Source: Chenopodium formosanum (taxonomy: Eukaryota; Streptophyta; Magnoliopsida; Caryophyllales; Amaranthaceae). Taken from it: a stretch of 64,000 nt of DNA. The notes below the pieces were generated by a model that was not told the origin of the DNA, did no database searches, and was given only the letters and a program-made list of their open reading frames with translations. Position numbers and translations under genes: made by a program. The stretch covers positions 14,717,203 through 14,781,202 of the forward strand of contig CM044875.1 of assembly GCA_024500155.1 (NCBI GenBank), given 5' to 3'. Shown here one piece after another: positions 42,301 through 51,940 of this stretch (its first letter is position 1; each line of letters opens with the position of its first letter).

Positions 42301-43020
42301 TTTTATGGCATGATGGGCCTACGTCCTCCGGCGCCGTAGTTTATTTCTGTATATGTATTTCATTTTGACTTTTTATAGAACTTTGCCTTTGACTTATTAT
42401 TTAGACTCTTTGTTTGTTATGTTATTGTAAATTCATTATTATCTATTATTATGTTAGTGTATGTTAGTGTGTGCAAGTGTGATAATAATTTTTGCGCAAA
42501 AATTCCGTCATTTTTATTATTAATGGAGGGTATTATCCGACTCTCTCCCCCAAAAAGAAAATAAAAAGGAAAAAGAAAACGGAGAAAAATGCTGATTTTT
42601 TGAAGAATAATATAAAATCCAAAAAGGAAATTAATTAACTAAAAATAATTGCTATATTTAATTAATTAATTAAGAAAAGGATAGAAAAATATTTAGAAAA
42701 AATTAAAACGGGGCCATAAAGTCATTAACCGACTCAAGTTTAATATCAAAACGCAACTGAGCACGCGCGGCCTCCTTGCTGACTTGGCGTCAGCTGACGC
42801 CAGCCTGTGGCGCGTGGCGCCAGGCGCTACACTTAGCGTGTGGCGCCAAAAGCTGATGGGTGACGCCAATGTCGAGTGTGTGACGCTAATTGACGCCGAC
42901 TCCGTATTCCAGTCAGATTGAAATTGCTCGTAATTTGTGCATAAATTGCCCCCTGCTCAGCCGATTCTTCACATAATTCCAGCGAAAAAATTATTTATCT
43001 CTTTAGAAAAAATAATAATC
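42301..43020 (+). promoter_or_regulatory. Intergenic region between the two antisense genes, with GGCGCC cluster
   Basis: After the PMD-like stop come an AT-rich stretch, the ATTCCGTCATTTTT / GGAGGGTA module (about 42500-42535) and a TAATTAAT run (about 42655-42675). Then a GGCGCC cluster at about 42783-42893 (TTGGCGTCAGC, GTGGCGCCAGGCGC, TGTGGCGCCAAAAG, GTGACGCCAA), about 130 bp before the DUF7745-like ATG. The leader before gag has the same ingredients. Confidence 0.5.
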
Positions 43021-43659
43021 ATGTCTTTGGCCACAAAAACCTTCACCCAATATTCTCATGAATGGTGTCGATCTCTTAATGCTAGAGAAAGAAAAGAATT
43101 GGATTTATTTCACTTTGGGGGAATTTATGGCATCAAAGGGGTAGATTTAGACCTAGACTTCATACATACCGCTTTGGAATTTTGGAACATTGACACACAT
43201 TGTTTTAGAATAGGGTATGATGAAATTAGCCCTTTGCCAGAGGAATTTGGTGCTATCTTAGGCTTCCCTGCAATAGACCTGGTAGTAATCCCTAGAGTAG
43301 ATGCATATTAATATAAGGATTTTGAGCGCTTCTTTAACTTGAAGGAAAGGGATTTATCAAAAATAGTAGATGGCAATGTGGTGAACTTGAAAGAATTTGC
43401 ACGCTACTATTTTGATAAACCTCTTTCTGAATCTTTTCACATATATAGGAGAAGGGCGTTCTTATTCTGCATGCTTAATCAATATTGTCTTAGTAGTGGT
43501 AAAATTAATGAGGGACAATCAATTATAACCATTGTGCTAGAACAAATTGAATCAGGGAGAAATCCAATACCATTGATAGTTGGAGAGACTATGATTAGTC
43601 TAGATGAATTGAAAAGGGACCCAAAAGCACCTCTTCGCTGTTCTCCAATTTTATTACAG
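43021..43659 (+). pseudogene. DUF7745-like gene, exon 1 (one nonsense codon)
   Basis: 213 codons from ATG to a GT donor (TTATTACAG / GTAGAA). FHFGGIYGIKGVDLDLDFIH, ALEFWNIDTHCFRIG and PLPEEFGAILGFPAID resemble the plant DUF7745 family, which is related to PMD and common beside retroelements. TAA at 43309-43311 (after VDAY) interrupts an otherwise open frame that continues KDFERFFNLKERDLSK. No catalytic residues known. Base composition is AT-rich like the host element, unlike the GC-rich PMD-like gene. Confidence 0.68.
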
Positions 43660-43746
43660 GTAGAAAAATAATTTTTTAATTACAGAAATCAAAAAATATA
43701 TTTTTGTATTGTAATATTAATGTATTGGCATTGCAATTTTTTACAG

Positions 43747-44520
43747 ATGTGGCTAATGGAGAGGCTAGGATTAATTAGCCCTCCGGACGACATTGAAAAT
43801 TATACGCCCACTTGCTTTGTGAGAAGGAAGAAACGCATTCCTAAAATTGGGCGCCATGGGTGGAGAAAAGTCTTTGAATCACGTGATTTTGCTATCAAGT
43901 GGGTCATCCCATGGTGGAAAATAAAAAGGATGGTTGGTGTTAACAAGCAACCTTTCTGCCGTCTCCCAAGCTTGTCTCGCGTAACATATTATTATCCCTG
44001 CAGGGTAAAGAGACAATATGGCTTGCTTCAAAATATTCCTTCCGGGGATCTTCGTCCTCACTATGAGTATCCCGTATCTCAAGAAGTGGATAAATTTGAC
44101 ACTTACTGGAGCGCTAGACCTTTATGGGAAGTGATTACCCAAAAGGTTCCCTCTTCTTTACCTAATGATGTAAAGAAGTGGTTGTTGAAGAAGTCTTCAA
44201 TTGATCAGGGTAGAACCGATGTGAAGAATCGTCTAGGTGACAGGGTGACACCGGCCAAAGAACGCTTAGGTGCAAGAGATGTGTTCAAAACACCTACAAT
44301 GCCTAAGAAGAAGAATACTACTAAAGACAAGGAGAAAAGGAAAGCGACAGATAAAAAGGTTTGGGTGGAAAAGAAGCATGGGGTGCTAGCTGAAGGAGAA
44401 ACAATCTATTCTAAAATTGAATGTAGGTCCCCTAAAGGATGCCTACTAGCTAAAGTAATGGATGAAGAGGAGGAAACAGAAAAGAATTGGAAAAGAGCAA
44501 AGAAGGAGAAGAAAGATTAG
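43747..44520 (+). CDS. DUF7745-like gene, exon 2
   Basis: The acceptor TTTTACAG follows an 87-bp AT-rich intron and keeps phase 0. 257 codons: MWLMERLGLISPPDD, WVIPWWKIKRMVG, YYPCRVKRQYGLLQNIPSG, then a Lys-rich tail (KKKNTTKDKEKRKATDKK) typical of the family's charged C-terminus. Ends TAG at 44518-44520. Convergent with integrase of the element, with about 0.5 kb between them. Confidence 0.72.
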   Translation: MWLMERLGLISPPDDIENYTPTCFVRRKKRIPKIGRHGWRKVFESRDFAIKWVIPWWKIKRMVGVNKQPFCRLPSLSRVTYYYPCRVKRQYGLLQNIPSGDLRPHYEYPVSQEVDKFDTYWSARPLWEVITQKVPSSLPNDVKKWLLKKSSIDQGRTDVKNRLGDRVTPAKERLGARDVFKTPTMPKKKNTTKDKEKRKATDKKVWVEKKHGVLAEGETIYSKIECRSPKGCLLAKVMDEEEETEKNWKRAKKEKKD

Positions 44521-45045
44521 AACATTGCTTAGCTTTAGATTTATTAGATTGTTAATTTTTATTTAAAGTTAATTTATTTTAGCCTTATTTAAATTCCATT
44601 AACAATGTAATTTTGTTTTATAAATGAAATTTCAGCTTTCAATTAAATTGTCACTTTAAATTTATTTTATTAAAGCAATGAAAAACCGAACAAAAAATTG
44701 ATTTTACAGAAATCTTTCGAGTACGGAAGTCGAAAATTTTCCGAAAAAACACCGAAATTCGCCCAGATTTTATGACTGATTTGGCGTCAGTAATTGCAGA
44801 TTGGCGCCAGCTATTGAGGTCTGGCGCCAGGTGCCAATTCCCTCATCTGGCGCTAATGGCTTTTGGCTGGCGCCAGACTCTGTTCTGCGACGCCAATAAT
44901 TTTCCGACGTTTGTTTACCTTTTGTTGATTCTGGAACGCGAAGATGTCGAAAAATAAAGTGGCCGCACCCGTAATGGGTTGCCTACGTATCCTTTCCTAA
45001 GGAATTAGGCCGAACGTAGCTCTCTTGAGTGTCCTACTCAAGTAA
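44521..45045. other. Convergent spacer between DUF7745-like gene and integrase
   Basis: Contains a GGCGCC cluster at about 44780-44895 (TTGGCGTCAG, TTGGCGCCAGC, CTGGCGCCAGG, CTGGCGCTA, CTGGCGCCAGA, GACGCCAA) and the conserved signature GCCTACGTATCC..GGCCGAACGTAGC at about 44979-45022, directly downstream of integrase in element sense. Confidence 0.6.
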
Positions 45046-46200
45046 TTATGGGTAGTATTTTTTAAGTTGGTCAAAATTGGTCATGTTTGAGAATTCATTG
45101 CCATCCATGTCAGTTAATTTTGCTGCACCACCTGACAGGATTGTTTTGACAATGTAGGGGCCAGACCAATTAGGTCTAAACTTTCCCCTTGGATCTAAAA
45201 CATTTTTCCTTAACGCTTTTAATACCAAATCTCCTACTTTGATATTTCTTGCCTTGACCTTCTTATTAAAATGTCTAGCCATACGAGTTTGATAGCACTG
45301 AGTGTGATGTAGAGCTTCTAGTCGTTTTTCGTCGAGTAGGATCAATTTTTCATATCGTGCCCTGGTCCATTCGACTTCATCGAGTTTGCTCTCTAGCGAA
45401 ATACGTAGAGATGGTATTTCTAGTTCGACAGGTTGTACGACATCCATTCCATATACCAAAGAAAATGGTGTATTTCCTGTTGACGTGCGGATTGACGTAC
45501 GATAACCCCACAATGCAAAGTCAAGCTTGTCAGGCCAATCCTTATCATTTTCCGTCATTTTCTCGATGATAGTCTTTAAATTCTTATTAGCTGCCTCGAC
45601 TGCTCCGATTGCTTGAGGTCTATAAGGGGACGAATGATGATGTTGGATACCATATTTATGTAGCAATTCTTCATATTCGCCTTGGAAGTGAGTTCCATTG
45701 TCACTTATCATTTCATGTGGGACTCCGTATCGACAAATGATATTTCTCTCGATAAAAAGTGCTACATGTTTTGCAGTAAGTTTAGCATATGATTGCGCTT
45801 CAACCCACTTCGTAAAGTAATCAATTGCTACTAGAATAAATTCATGGCCTCCTGTCCCTGGGGGAGTGATCTTGCCGATTATGTCAATTCCCCATGTAGA
45901 GAATGGCCATGGTGATGTGTAGGTGTAGAGCAAAGATGGAGGAACGTGTTGTAAATTGGCATAAATTTGACACTTAGGACATCTTTTCATGTATTGATGA
46001 CAATCCCTATTCATGGTAGTCCAATAATACCCTTCTCGCATTATTTTCTAGACTAACATTTTGCCTTTTACATGAGTTCCACAGATTCCTTCGTGGACCA
46101 TTCTCATTATTCTTTGTGCATCCACCATTCCTACCCATAGGAGAGCTCGACCTTTAGGTACCCTTTTATGTAGCTCGCTGTCTATGAGTACATATTGACA
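45046..46200 (-). pseudogene. pol: Integrase of element D
   Basis: Open from 46041 for 331 residues. Zinc-binding end CHQYMKRCPKC, core D53 (WGIDIIGK), D114 (ISDNGTHF), E149 (GAVEAANKN) with the D-D-35-E spacing of active integrases. A C-terminal part (KVKARNIKVGDLVLK, NWSGPYIVK) typical of gypsy integrases ends DQLKKYYP at its natural stop. Upstream the frame is interrupted by TAG at 46048-46050 and shifts near 46200-46215, so it is cut off from the rest of Pol. Confidence 0.87.
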
Positions 46201-46211
46201 AGCCGAAAGTC

Positions 46212-46937
46212 TCAGGCTTGTTTTGCTCTTTTGTCAGCATGAGGAGGGTATTCTCCATTGGTGACATAGTTGAGAATGTCGGTGTACCATGGTTCTTCTT
46301 CTTGTTCTTCTTCTTCGTCTTGGACTGGGTCGTCGTCTTCTATAGCCTGTATATATGCTGGTTTGTGCCTTTTTTTGATAGTTAGGGGCATTTGCTCGAT
46401 ATCCGTGGGAATCCTAACCATTGAGGCTAATCTTGCCAAGGCATCAGCAAATTGGTTATCTTCTCTAGGTAGATATGTGTATTCTACCTTCTCTAACTAA
46501 TCAGTAAGAGTTTCCAGATAAATTTGGTAAGGGGCTAGGCTTTCGCTCCTTACTTTCCACCTTTTAGATATTTGATTGATAATCAAAGAAGAGTCTCCGA
46601 ATATCCTTAACTTCTTTACTCCCAATGCCAGAGCTGTTTCAAGGCCTACCACACATGCTTCATATTCAGCAGCATTGTTGGTAACGTCGAAATCAAGCTT
46701 TATTAAGATTGGGACGTGTTCTTCTTTAGGTGATACTAGTAGCACTCCGACACCACATCCCTTTTGGTTTGAGGCTCCATCGAAATATAAGATCCAAGTA
46801 TCATCTTCGGTGACCATCAAACCTTCATCTGGAAATTCATTGTCCTGTATTGGTGTCGAGTCTTCTATTGGAAAGTATGCCAGAAAGTCTGACACCACAG
46901 ATCCTTTAATAGCTTTTTGTGGCATAAACCGCACATC
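46212..46937 (-). pseudogene. pol: Second (archaeal-type) RNase H of element D
   Basis: WILYFDGASNQKGCG (D52), TNNAAEYEACVVG (E90), LRIFGDSSLII (D114) and, past a TAG at 46494-46496, REDNQFADALARLAS (final Asp). All four catalytic positions are present, whereas the first RNase H of this element has lost its leading Asp, as known for Tat elements. An in-frame TAG at about 46935 separates it from the preceding domain. The acidic DEEEEQEEEPW linker runs toward integrase. Confidence 0.87.
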
Positions 46938-46940
46938 AAA

Positions 46941-48365
46941 CTAGGCTAAGTTGACTATCCATCTTGAAATACGTCCATTGAGTGTTGATTTCTCGAACAT
47001 ATATTTGAGTGGATCCAATCGAGATACCACGAAAACGGTATGTACCAATATGTAATGTCTTAACTTAGTTGTGGCCCACACCAAAGCAAGGCACAATTTC
47101 TCGAGTGGCGTATAGCGTGTTTCGTATTCGAGCATCTTCTTACTTAAGTAATATATTGCATTCTCTTTGTTTTCTACTTGTTGTGCTAGCATGGCTCCCA
47201 TTGTCTCTTTGGTAACTGTCAGGTATAACCTAAGAGGTATTTCGGGAAGTGCTGGCGCTAATACGGGAGGATTTGCGAGATATGCTTTGATCCGGTCAAA
47301 GGCTTTTTGACACTCATCATCCCATATTACTGGTACATTCTTCTTGAGCTTTTTAAAGACTGGTTCACATATCGTTGTCAGTTTTGATATGAACCTACTT
47401 ATGTATTGCAACCGGCCAATGAATCCTCGAATCTGTTTCTCGGTCTTAGGCGGTGGCATCGACATGATTGCTTTAATCTTGGTTGGATCTATCTCTATTC
47501 CTCTAGAGCTTATGACGTATCCCAAGAGCTTGCCTGAGGTGACTCCAAAAGCACATTTTGATGGATTCAACCTCATATTGTATTTTCTTAGCCTTTCGAA
47601 AAATTTACTTAAGGCTACTTGATGGCCTGGACGGTCCTTTGATTTCACAATCATGTCGTCGACATATACTTCAACTTCTTTGTGCATCATGTCATGGAGT
47701 AAGGCAGTTGCTGCACGTTGGTAAGTAGTACCTGTGTTTTTCAACCCAAATGGCATTACCGTGTAACAGTAAGTGCCCCATGGTGTGATGAAGGTCGTTT
47801 TCTCCATGTCTTATTCCACCATGAGAATCTGATTGTACCCCGCGTATCCGTCCATGAATGAGAGAAGCGCGTGATTTGCCGTGTTGTCTACCAGAATATC
47901 GATGTGTGGCAAAGGGAAGTCGTCCTTTGGACTTGCCTTATTTAGATCTCGATAGTCGACACACATCCTTACCCTTCCGTCTTTCTTTGGAACTGGGACA
48001 ACGTTGGCGACCCATTCGGGGTATTTGGATACCTTGATGAAACCTGCAGTTATTTGTTTTTGAACTTCTTCTTTTATTTTAAGTGCTACGTCGGGTTTCA
48101 TTCGACGCAACTTTTATTTTACAGGTTTCATTCCTGGTATTAATGGTATAGTGTGTTGAGCTATTTCTCTGTTAATGCCTGGCATATCTTCATATGACCA
48201 AGCAAATACATCGATAAACTCTTTAAGCAAGTTAATTAAATCGGTTCTTTCTTGTTTATTTAATGTTAGTCCGATTTTAACTTCTCTTTTATGAGTTGAA
48301 TCATTTGAGATGTCAACTGTTTCAGTCTCTTCAATTACTGGTGTTTTCTTTTCAAGTGTTTCCAT
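46941..48365 (-). pseudogene. pol: Reverse transcriptase and first RNase H of element D
   Basis: One frame from 48365 to 46941 with TAA stops at about 48111 and 47808. FAWSYEDMPGI and VPVPKKDGRVRMCVDYRDL are RT fingers; LSFMDGYAGYNQI carries the first Asp. After the second stop come VMPFGLKNTGTTYQRA and YVDD (residues 48-51 of the 47807 segment). RNase H-like LRLYLTVTKETMGAML has Thr for the first catalytic Asp. Classical Ogre elements have an intron between protease and RT; here the frame runs through without a recognisable intron. Confidence 0.87.
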
Positions 48366-49495
48366 TGCTTTAATAATTTCTTTATCTTTTTCATCGTTAG
48401 CTAAGCAATGTTCGTCATCTTGGGTTAGGGAAGAACACGAGAATTAAGAAGAATAAGTGATATTATTATACTCTGAGATCATTACATCAAAGAGTGATAT
48501 GTCCTCAGGGATTGGATCACTAACTATCCTAGGAGAAGAAATAGGAAGGGGAGATATTATAGCTAAAGACTTAGAAGATTCTAAAGGGAAAGACTCTGAC
48601 TCAGACTCTGACTCAGACTCAGACTCTGACTCTGACGATTCTTCAAACATTGGCCCTTGTCCTGTCGTGATTGATATCTTTCTTCCACTCGGAGTAGTCA
48701 CCTTGATAGTCTTGCGCCACCCTTGCAGTGATCCTTCAGCTGGAGTAATTAGCTTTGAGGGGTCGAAGTTTTCGCTTTGTAGGACCGTTTGAATGAGTGA
48801 GGAGTTATCTTCCTCATAAACTGGCTCATTCTTTTCTCGCCCGAACGGTAATCCCATGACGTTAAAGTCAAAGCATGGGGGTGCTTTCTCCATATGGATG
48901 GGAGTTGGGATTTCATCAGTGAAATAGCAATCCAAGAAAATCTCGAATCCTGGTTGTCGTATGCCATTTACAACAAATGGTTCGGGAAATTCATGGCATG
49001 GATAGTCCTCTCCTTCTTTTATAAACTGACCATTAAGCGTAAGAGGGTACTGATCCATTGGAATTACTTTCTTTTGAATGCGAGCGTCCTTACGTGCTTT
49101 CAATTTGTCCTGGGCTCGCTTGAGATCTTTCCAAGTCGGTTCGAAACCAAGTCCGAAAGTATCTAGTTTAGGGACGCCAGGTTACTCTATCGATTTTGCT
49201 ATCCCCTTCTTCTTTCCTAAGGTCATCCCAGGGAAGTGTCCTTGTTTCTTCAGCATAGTGTTGATAATCATGTTGGAATGGGGGTCGTGGCAAAGAGATG
49301 TCCTTTCATCCTCTTGGATTAAGGAGACTTCTTCGTTAAAGCAACCATAGGTCTTCATCATCTTCGTCGTGCTCCACGTTGATGATTGGATTTTCTATTG
49401 ATTTGATCCTCATCGGCGAAGCGTCAATAGTGATGGGGATTCCTCCAACTATGGCTTTCACTTGTTGGTGGAGAGATGAAGGGACGGCCTTTAGA
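48366..49495 (-). pseudogene. pol: Protease-RT linker of element D
   Basis: 48444-49103 reads 219 codons with QYPLTLNGQFIKEGEDYP, GFEIFLDCYF and an (SE)n run from a GACTCAGACTCT repeat (48595-48640). Upstream, 49110-49495 has a frameshift near 49340 and a TAA near 49183. TAA at 48444-48446 separates it from RT in the same frame. No catalytic domain recognised. Confidence 0.6.
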
Positions 49496-50854
49496 TCATG
49501 GAGCCAAGGGGCGTCCTAACAACAGATTGAATGAGGCTTTGATGTCTACCACTTGAAAAGTAGTAGCATGTTCTATTGCTCCTGCCGTCACGTTTAGGGT
49601 TATTTTGCCAAGAGCTTGACGACGAGTATTATCATAAGCTCTTATTCCTTGTGTGGACGGAGTTAAATCCTCATCTTTTACGCCGAGCATCCTCGCAGTC
49701 CTAAGTGGACAGACATTAATAGCCGATCCATTGTCTACAAGAGTCATGGGAACATTCATTCTTTTGCAGACTACCGTGAGGTTTAACGCTTTGTAGTGCT
49801 TGTCACCTTCCGGGGGTAAATCTTTGTCAAAGAAGGTAATTATATTAATTGGACTAGGGAGATCACTCGTGAGGAAGTTAGCTAGTCCCTCAGGAGTGGT
49901 GTCAGAATCTATCCCGATTTTATCCAAAGCATTCATCACAACCAACCTATGTTCTCGAGATGTTGCTAAAAGCTTCCATACATTCATCTCAACTTTTGTC
50001 TTCTTGAATTGTTTAACGATGTCATTGTCTTCGATGACGGGTATGGGAACTTGTTGTACAGTAGGCATAGGTTGTGTTGAAACGGGAGGTTGCATTCTCC
50101 CGGATCTTGTGAGGACGTCTATTGATGAATCTTCTTTAGCCCAAATGTCGTCCGTGGTGTATGATACAGAAGGTGAAGGCCCTACTATGTCTTTTAGGTA
50201 GACATCTTCTTCATCACTGTCCCATACTCCATTGACAGTTATGTCCTCTTCTTGTTGAACTTGGACTAATTCCTTTTTATCAATCATTTTCTGCACAAAA
50301 TCCTTGAACTTAAAGCAGTTTTCTAGGGTGTGCCCTCCTGACTGATGGTACTGATAGTAATACCTATCTATCCTTTTTAATGATTCAAATGGTCTCGGTT
50401 CGAGAGGTTTGACCTTACCACTCTCGGAGAGCATTTCAAACCTTAGTGCATACGGGATCCCAATTGGAGTATAAATTTTATTGCTCTTCTTGGGTCTTTC
50501 GGTGACTTGTAAGGGAAAATATTTTGCCTCATAAGTCGTTTTTACTGGTGTGAATTCTCTCTTAGGTTCTTCATCATATTTCTTGTAAAGGTCATTCATA
50601 ATTTTGAGAGTTTCACGTAACAGTTGCGATGTCTCCCTCATAAACAGGGTGAGCACTCGTATGTCTTTCTCGTTTGCTGGTTCTGGAAGGTTATCTTCGA
50701 CATCGAAAAAGATCTCTTCTTCTTCTTCGACATTGGTTGCTTTGACAGGCTTAATGAGAGATGAAGGGTCAACTTCGCTTTCTTCATCGGAAATAGCCAA
50801 AGTATGAGCTAGAGGTGCATTGTCAATGCTTGGCTTTTTACTGGCAGGAAGCAA
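49496..50854 (-). pseudogene. pro: Gag C-terminus and aspartic protease of element D
   Basis: 452 codons in the same frame as gag, from which it is separated only by TAA 50912-50914. A second knuckle-like motif (YYYQYHQSGGHTLENCF) lies near residue 180. Protease: TLVDNGSAINV with catalytic D374 (DNGS in place of DSG) and FNLLLGRP near the end. The frame is lost at a GGGG run (49508-49511 on the plus strand) where one extra base gives RPLAP-stop. Confidence 0.82.
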
Positions 50855-50911
50855 CGACAGCTTGTTACTGTCAATTAGGTCTTGGATAGCTTCCTTAAGC
50901 TTCCAACAGCT

Positions 50912-51940
50912 TTAATTAGAATGACCCCTACCTTGATGATATTTGCAATGTGCATTGGGGTTCCAATTAGGCGACCTCTTCTCAACTGGTTGATCTCCAA
51001 ATGGTCCAATGGGAGTTATAAGACCTTTTGCATTTAATCGATCAAACGCGGTGTCATAACTCATGCCAATAGGAGTGAAATTCCTCCTAAATGGTTTCTT
51101 TTGTCCTTGGTTGTTCATAGCGAGGACTTCTCCTAGATTAAAGGTGCTACCGTTATTTGAGTGGGCGGTTTTGGAAGAAGAAGGATTGTCGCTCTTCTTT
51201 CCTTTCCAGCCACTGTTGGAGCTATTGTTGGCAGCTTTAGATTTAGCCAAGTCATCTTCAATATTAATCCCAATATCATAAACAACCTTAAAGGTATGAA
51301 GGTTATTCTGATATTTAAGATGTTTTGAATATTTTTCTTGGAGGTTTTTAATGAACAGTGTCACGGGCTCTTTTTCACTTGGTACCTCAATCATTTTAGC
51401 TGAGGTTTCTCTCCACTTGTTAAAGAAAGCAGTGAAACCTTCATTCTCCTTTTGTTTGAGGATTTCAAGTTCTCTATGGTCAGTTTCGACTTGAATGTTG
51501 CACTTGTACCTATCAACGAAAGCGTTTGCTATGGATTCCCAAGTAGAGGTCTTTTCTTTTTCAAGAGAAAAGAACCATTGTTGACAAACGGTCTCGAGAG
51601 ATAGCGAGAACAGAGAAGGGAAGACTTTCTTATCGATACCCTTGATGCTCATTATTGTTTCAAATGCTCTTAGGTGGAAGTAAGGGTTGTCGATTGCCCT
51701 AAATTTTGGGATGTCGTTGGCACTGAACTTTTGCGGAAGAAGATCTTTATCCACCGAGACCCCTTGGGATGTGAGTTCTTGAAACTTGTAGTCGCTGGAC
51801 AACTTGCTTAGGCTCTCTTGCATGAGGTCCATTTGTTGTTGCTTCACGGGATCCTCGATCTTAAGTGCGAGAAGCTTCAGTGTCTCAGTTACAGTAGCCA
51901 GTTGGTTCTTGAGATCATTGACTTCTTCTTGAGTTGCCAT
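50912..51940 (-). CDS. gag: gag of element D
   Basis: 342 residues from ATG at 51940 (MATQEEVNDLKNQLA). Capsid core PYFHLRAFETIMSIKGIDKK, CQQWFFSLEKEKTSTWES, FVDRYKCNIQVETDH, FFNKWRETSAKMIEVPSE. Ends in the knuckle CKYHQGRGHSN, where TAA replaces the next codon; the same frame continues with SCWKLKEAIQDLI into the protease ORF. In Ogre elements gag and pro are reported as separated by a stop, so this TAA may be functional; the relatives A and G lack it here. The best-preserved gag of the family in this window. Confidence 0.85.
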   Translation of the reverse strand: MATQEEVNDLKNQLATVTETLKLLALKIEDPVKQQQMDLMQESLSKLSSDYKFQELTSQGVSVDKDLLPQKFSANDIPKFRAIDNPYFHLRAFETIMSIKGIDKKVFPSLFSLSLETVCQQWFFSLEKEKTSTWESIANAFVDRYKCNIQVETDHRELEILKQKENEGFTAFFNKWRETSAKMIEVPSEKEPVTLFIKNLQEKYSKHLKYQNNLHTFKVVYDIGINIEDDLAKSKAANNSSNSGWKGKKSDNPSSSKTAHSNNGSTFNLGEVLAMNNQGQKKPFRRNFTPIGMSYDTAFDRLNAKGLITPIGPFGDQPVEKRSPNWNPNAHCKYHQGRGHSN

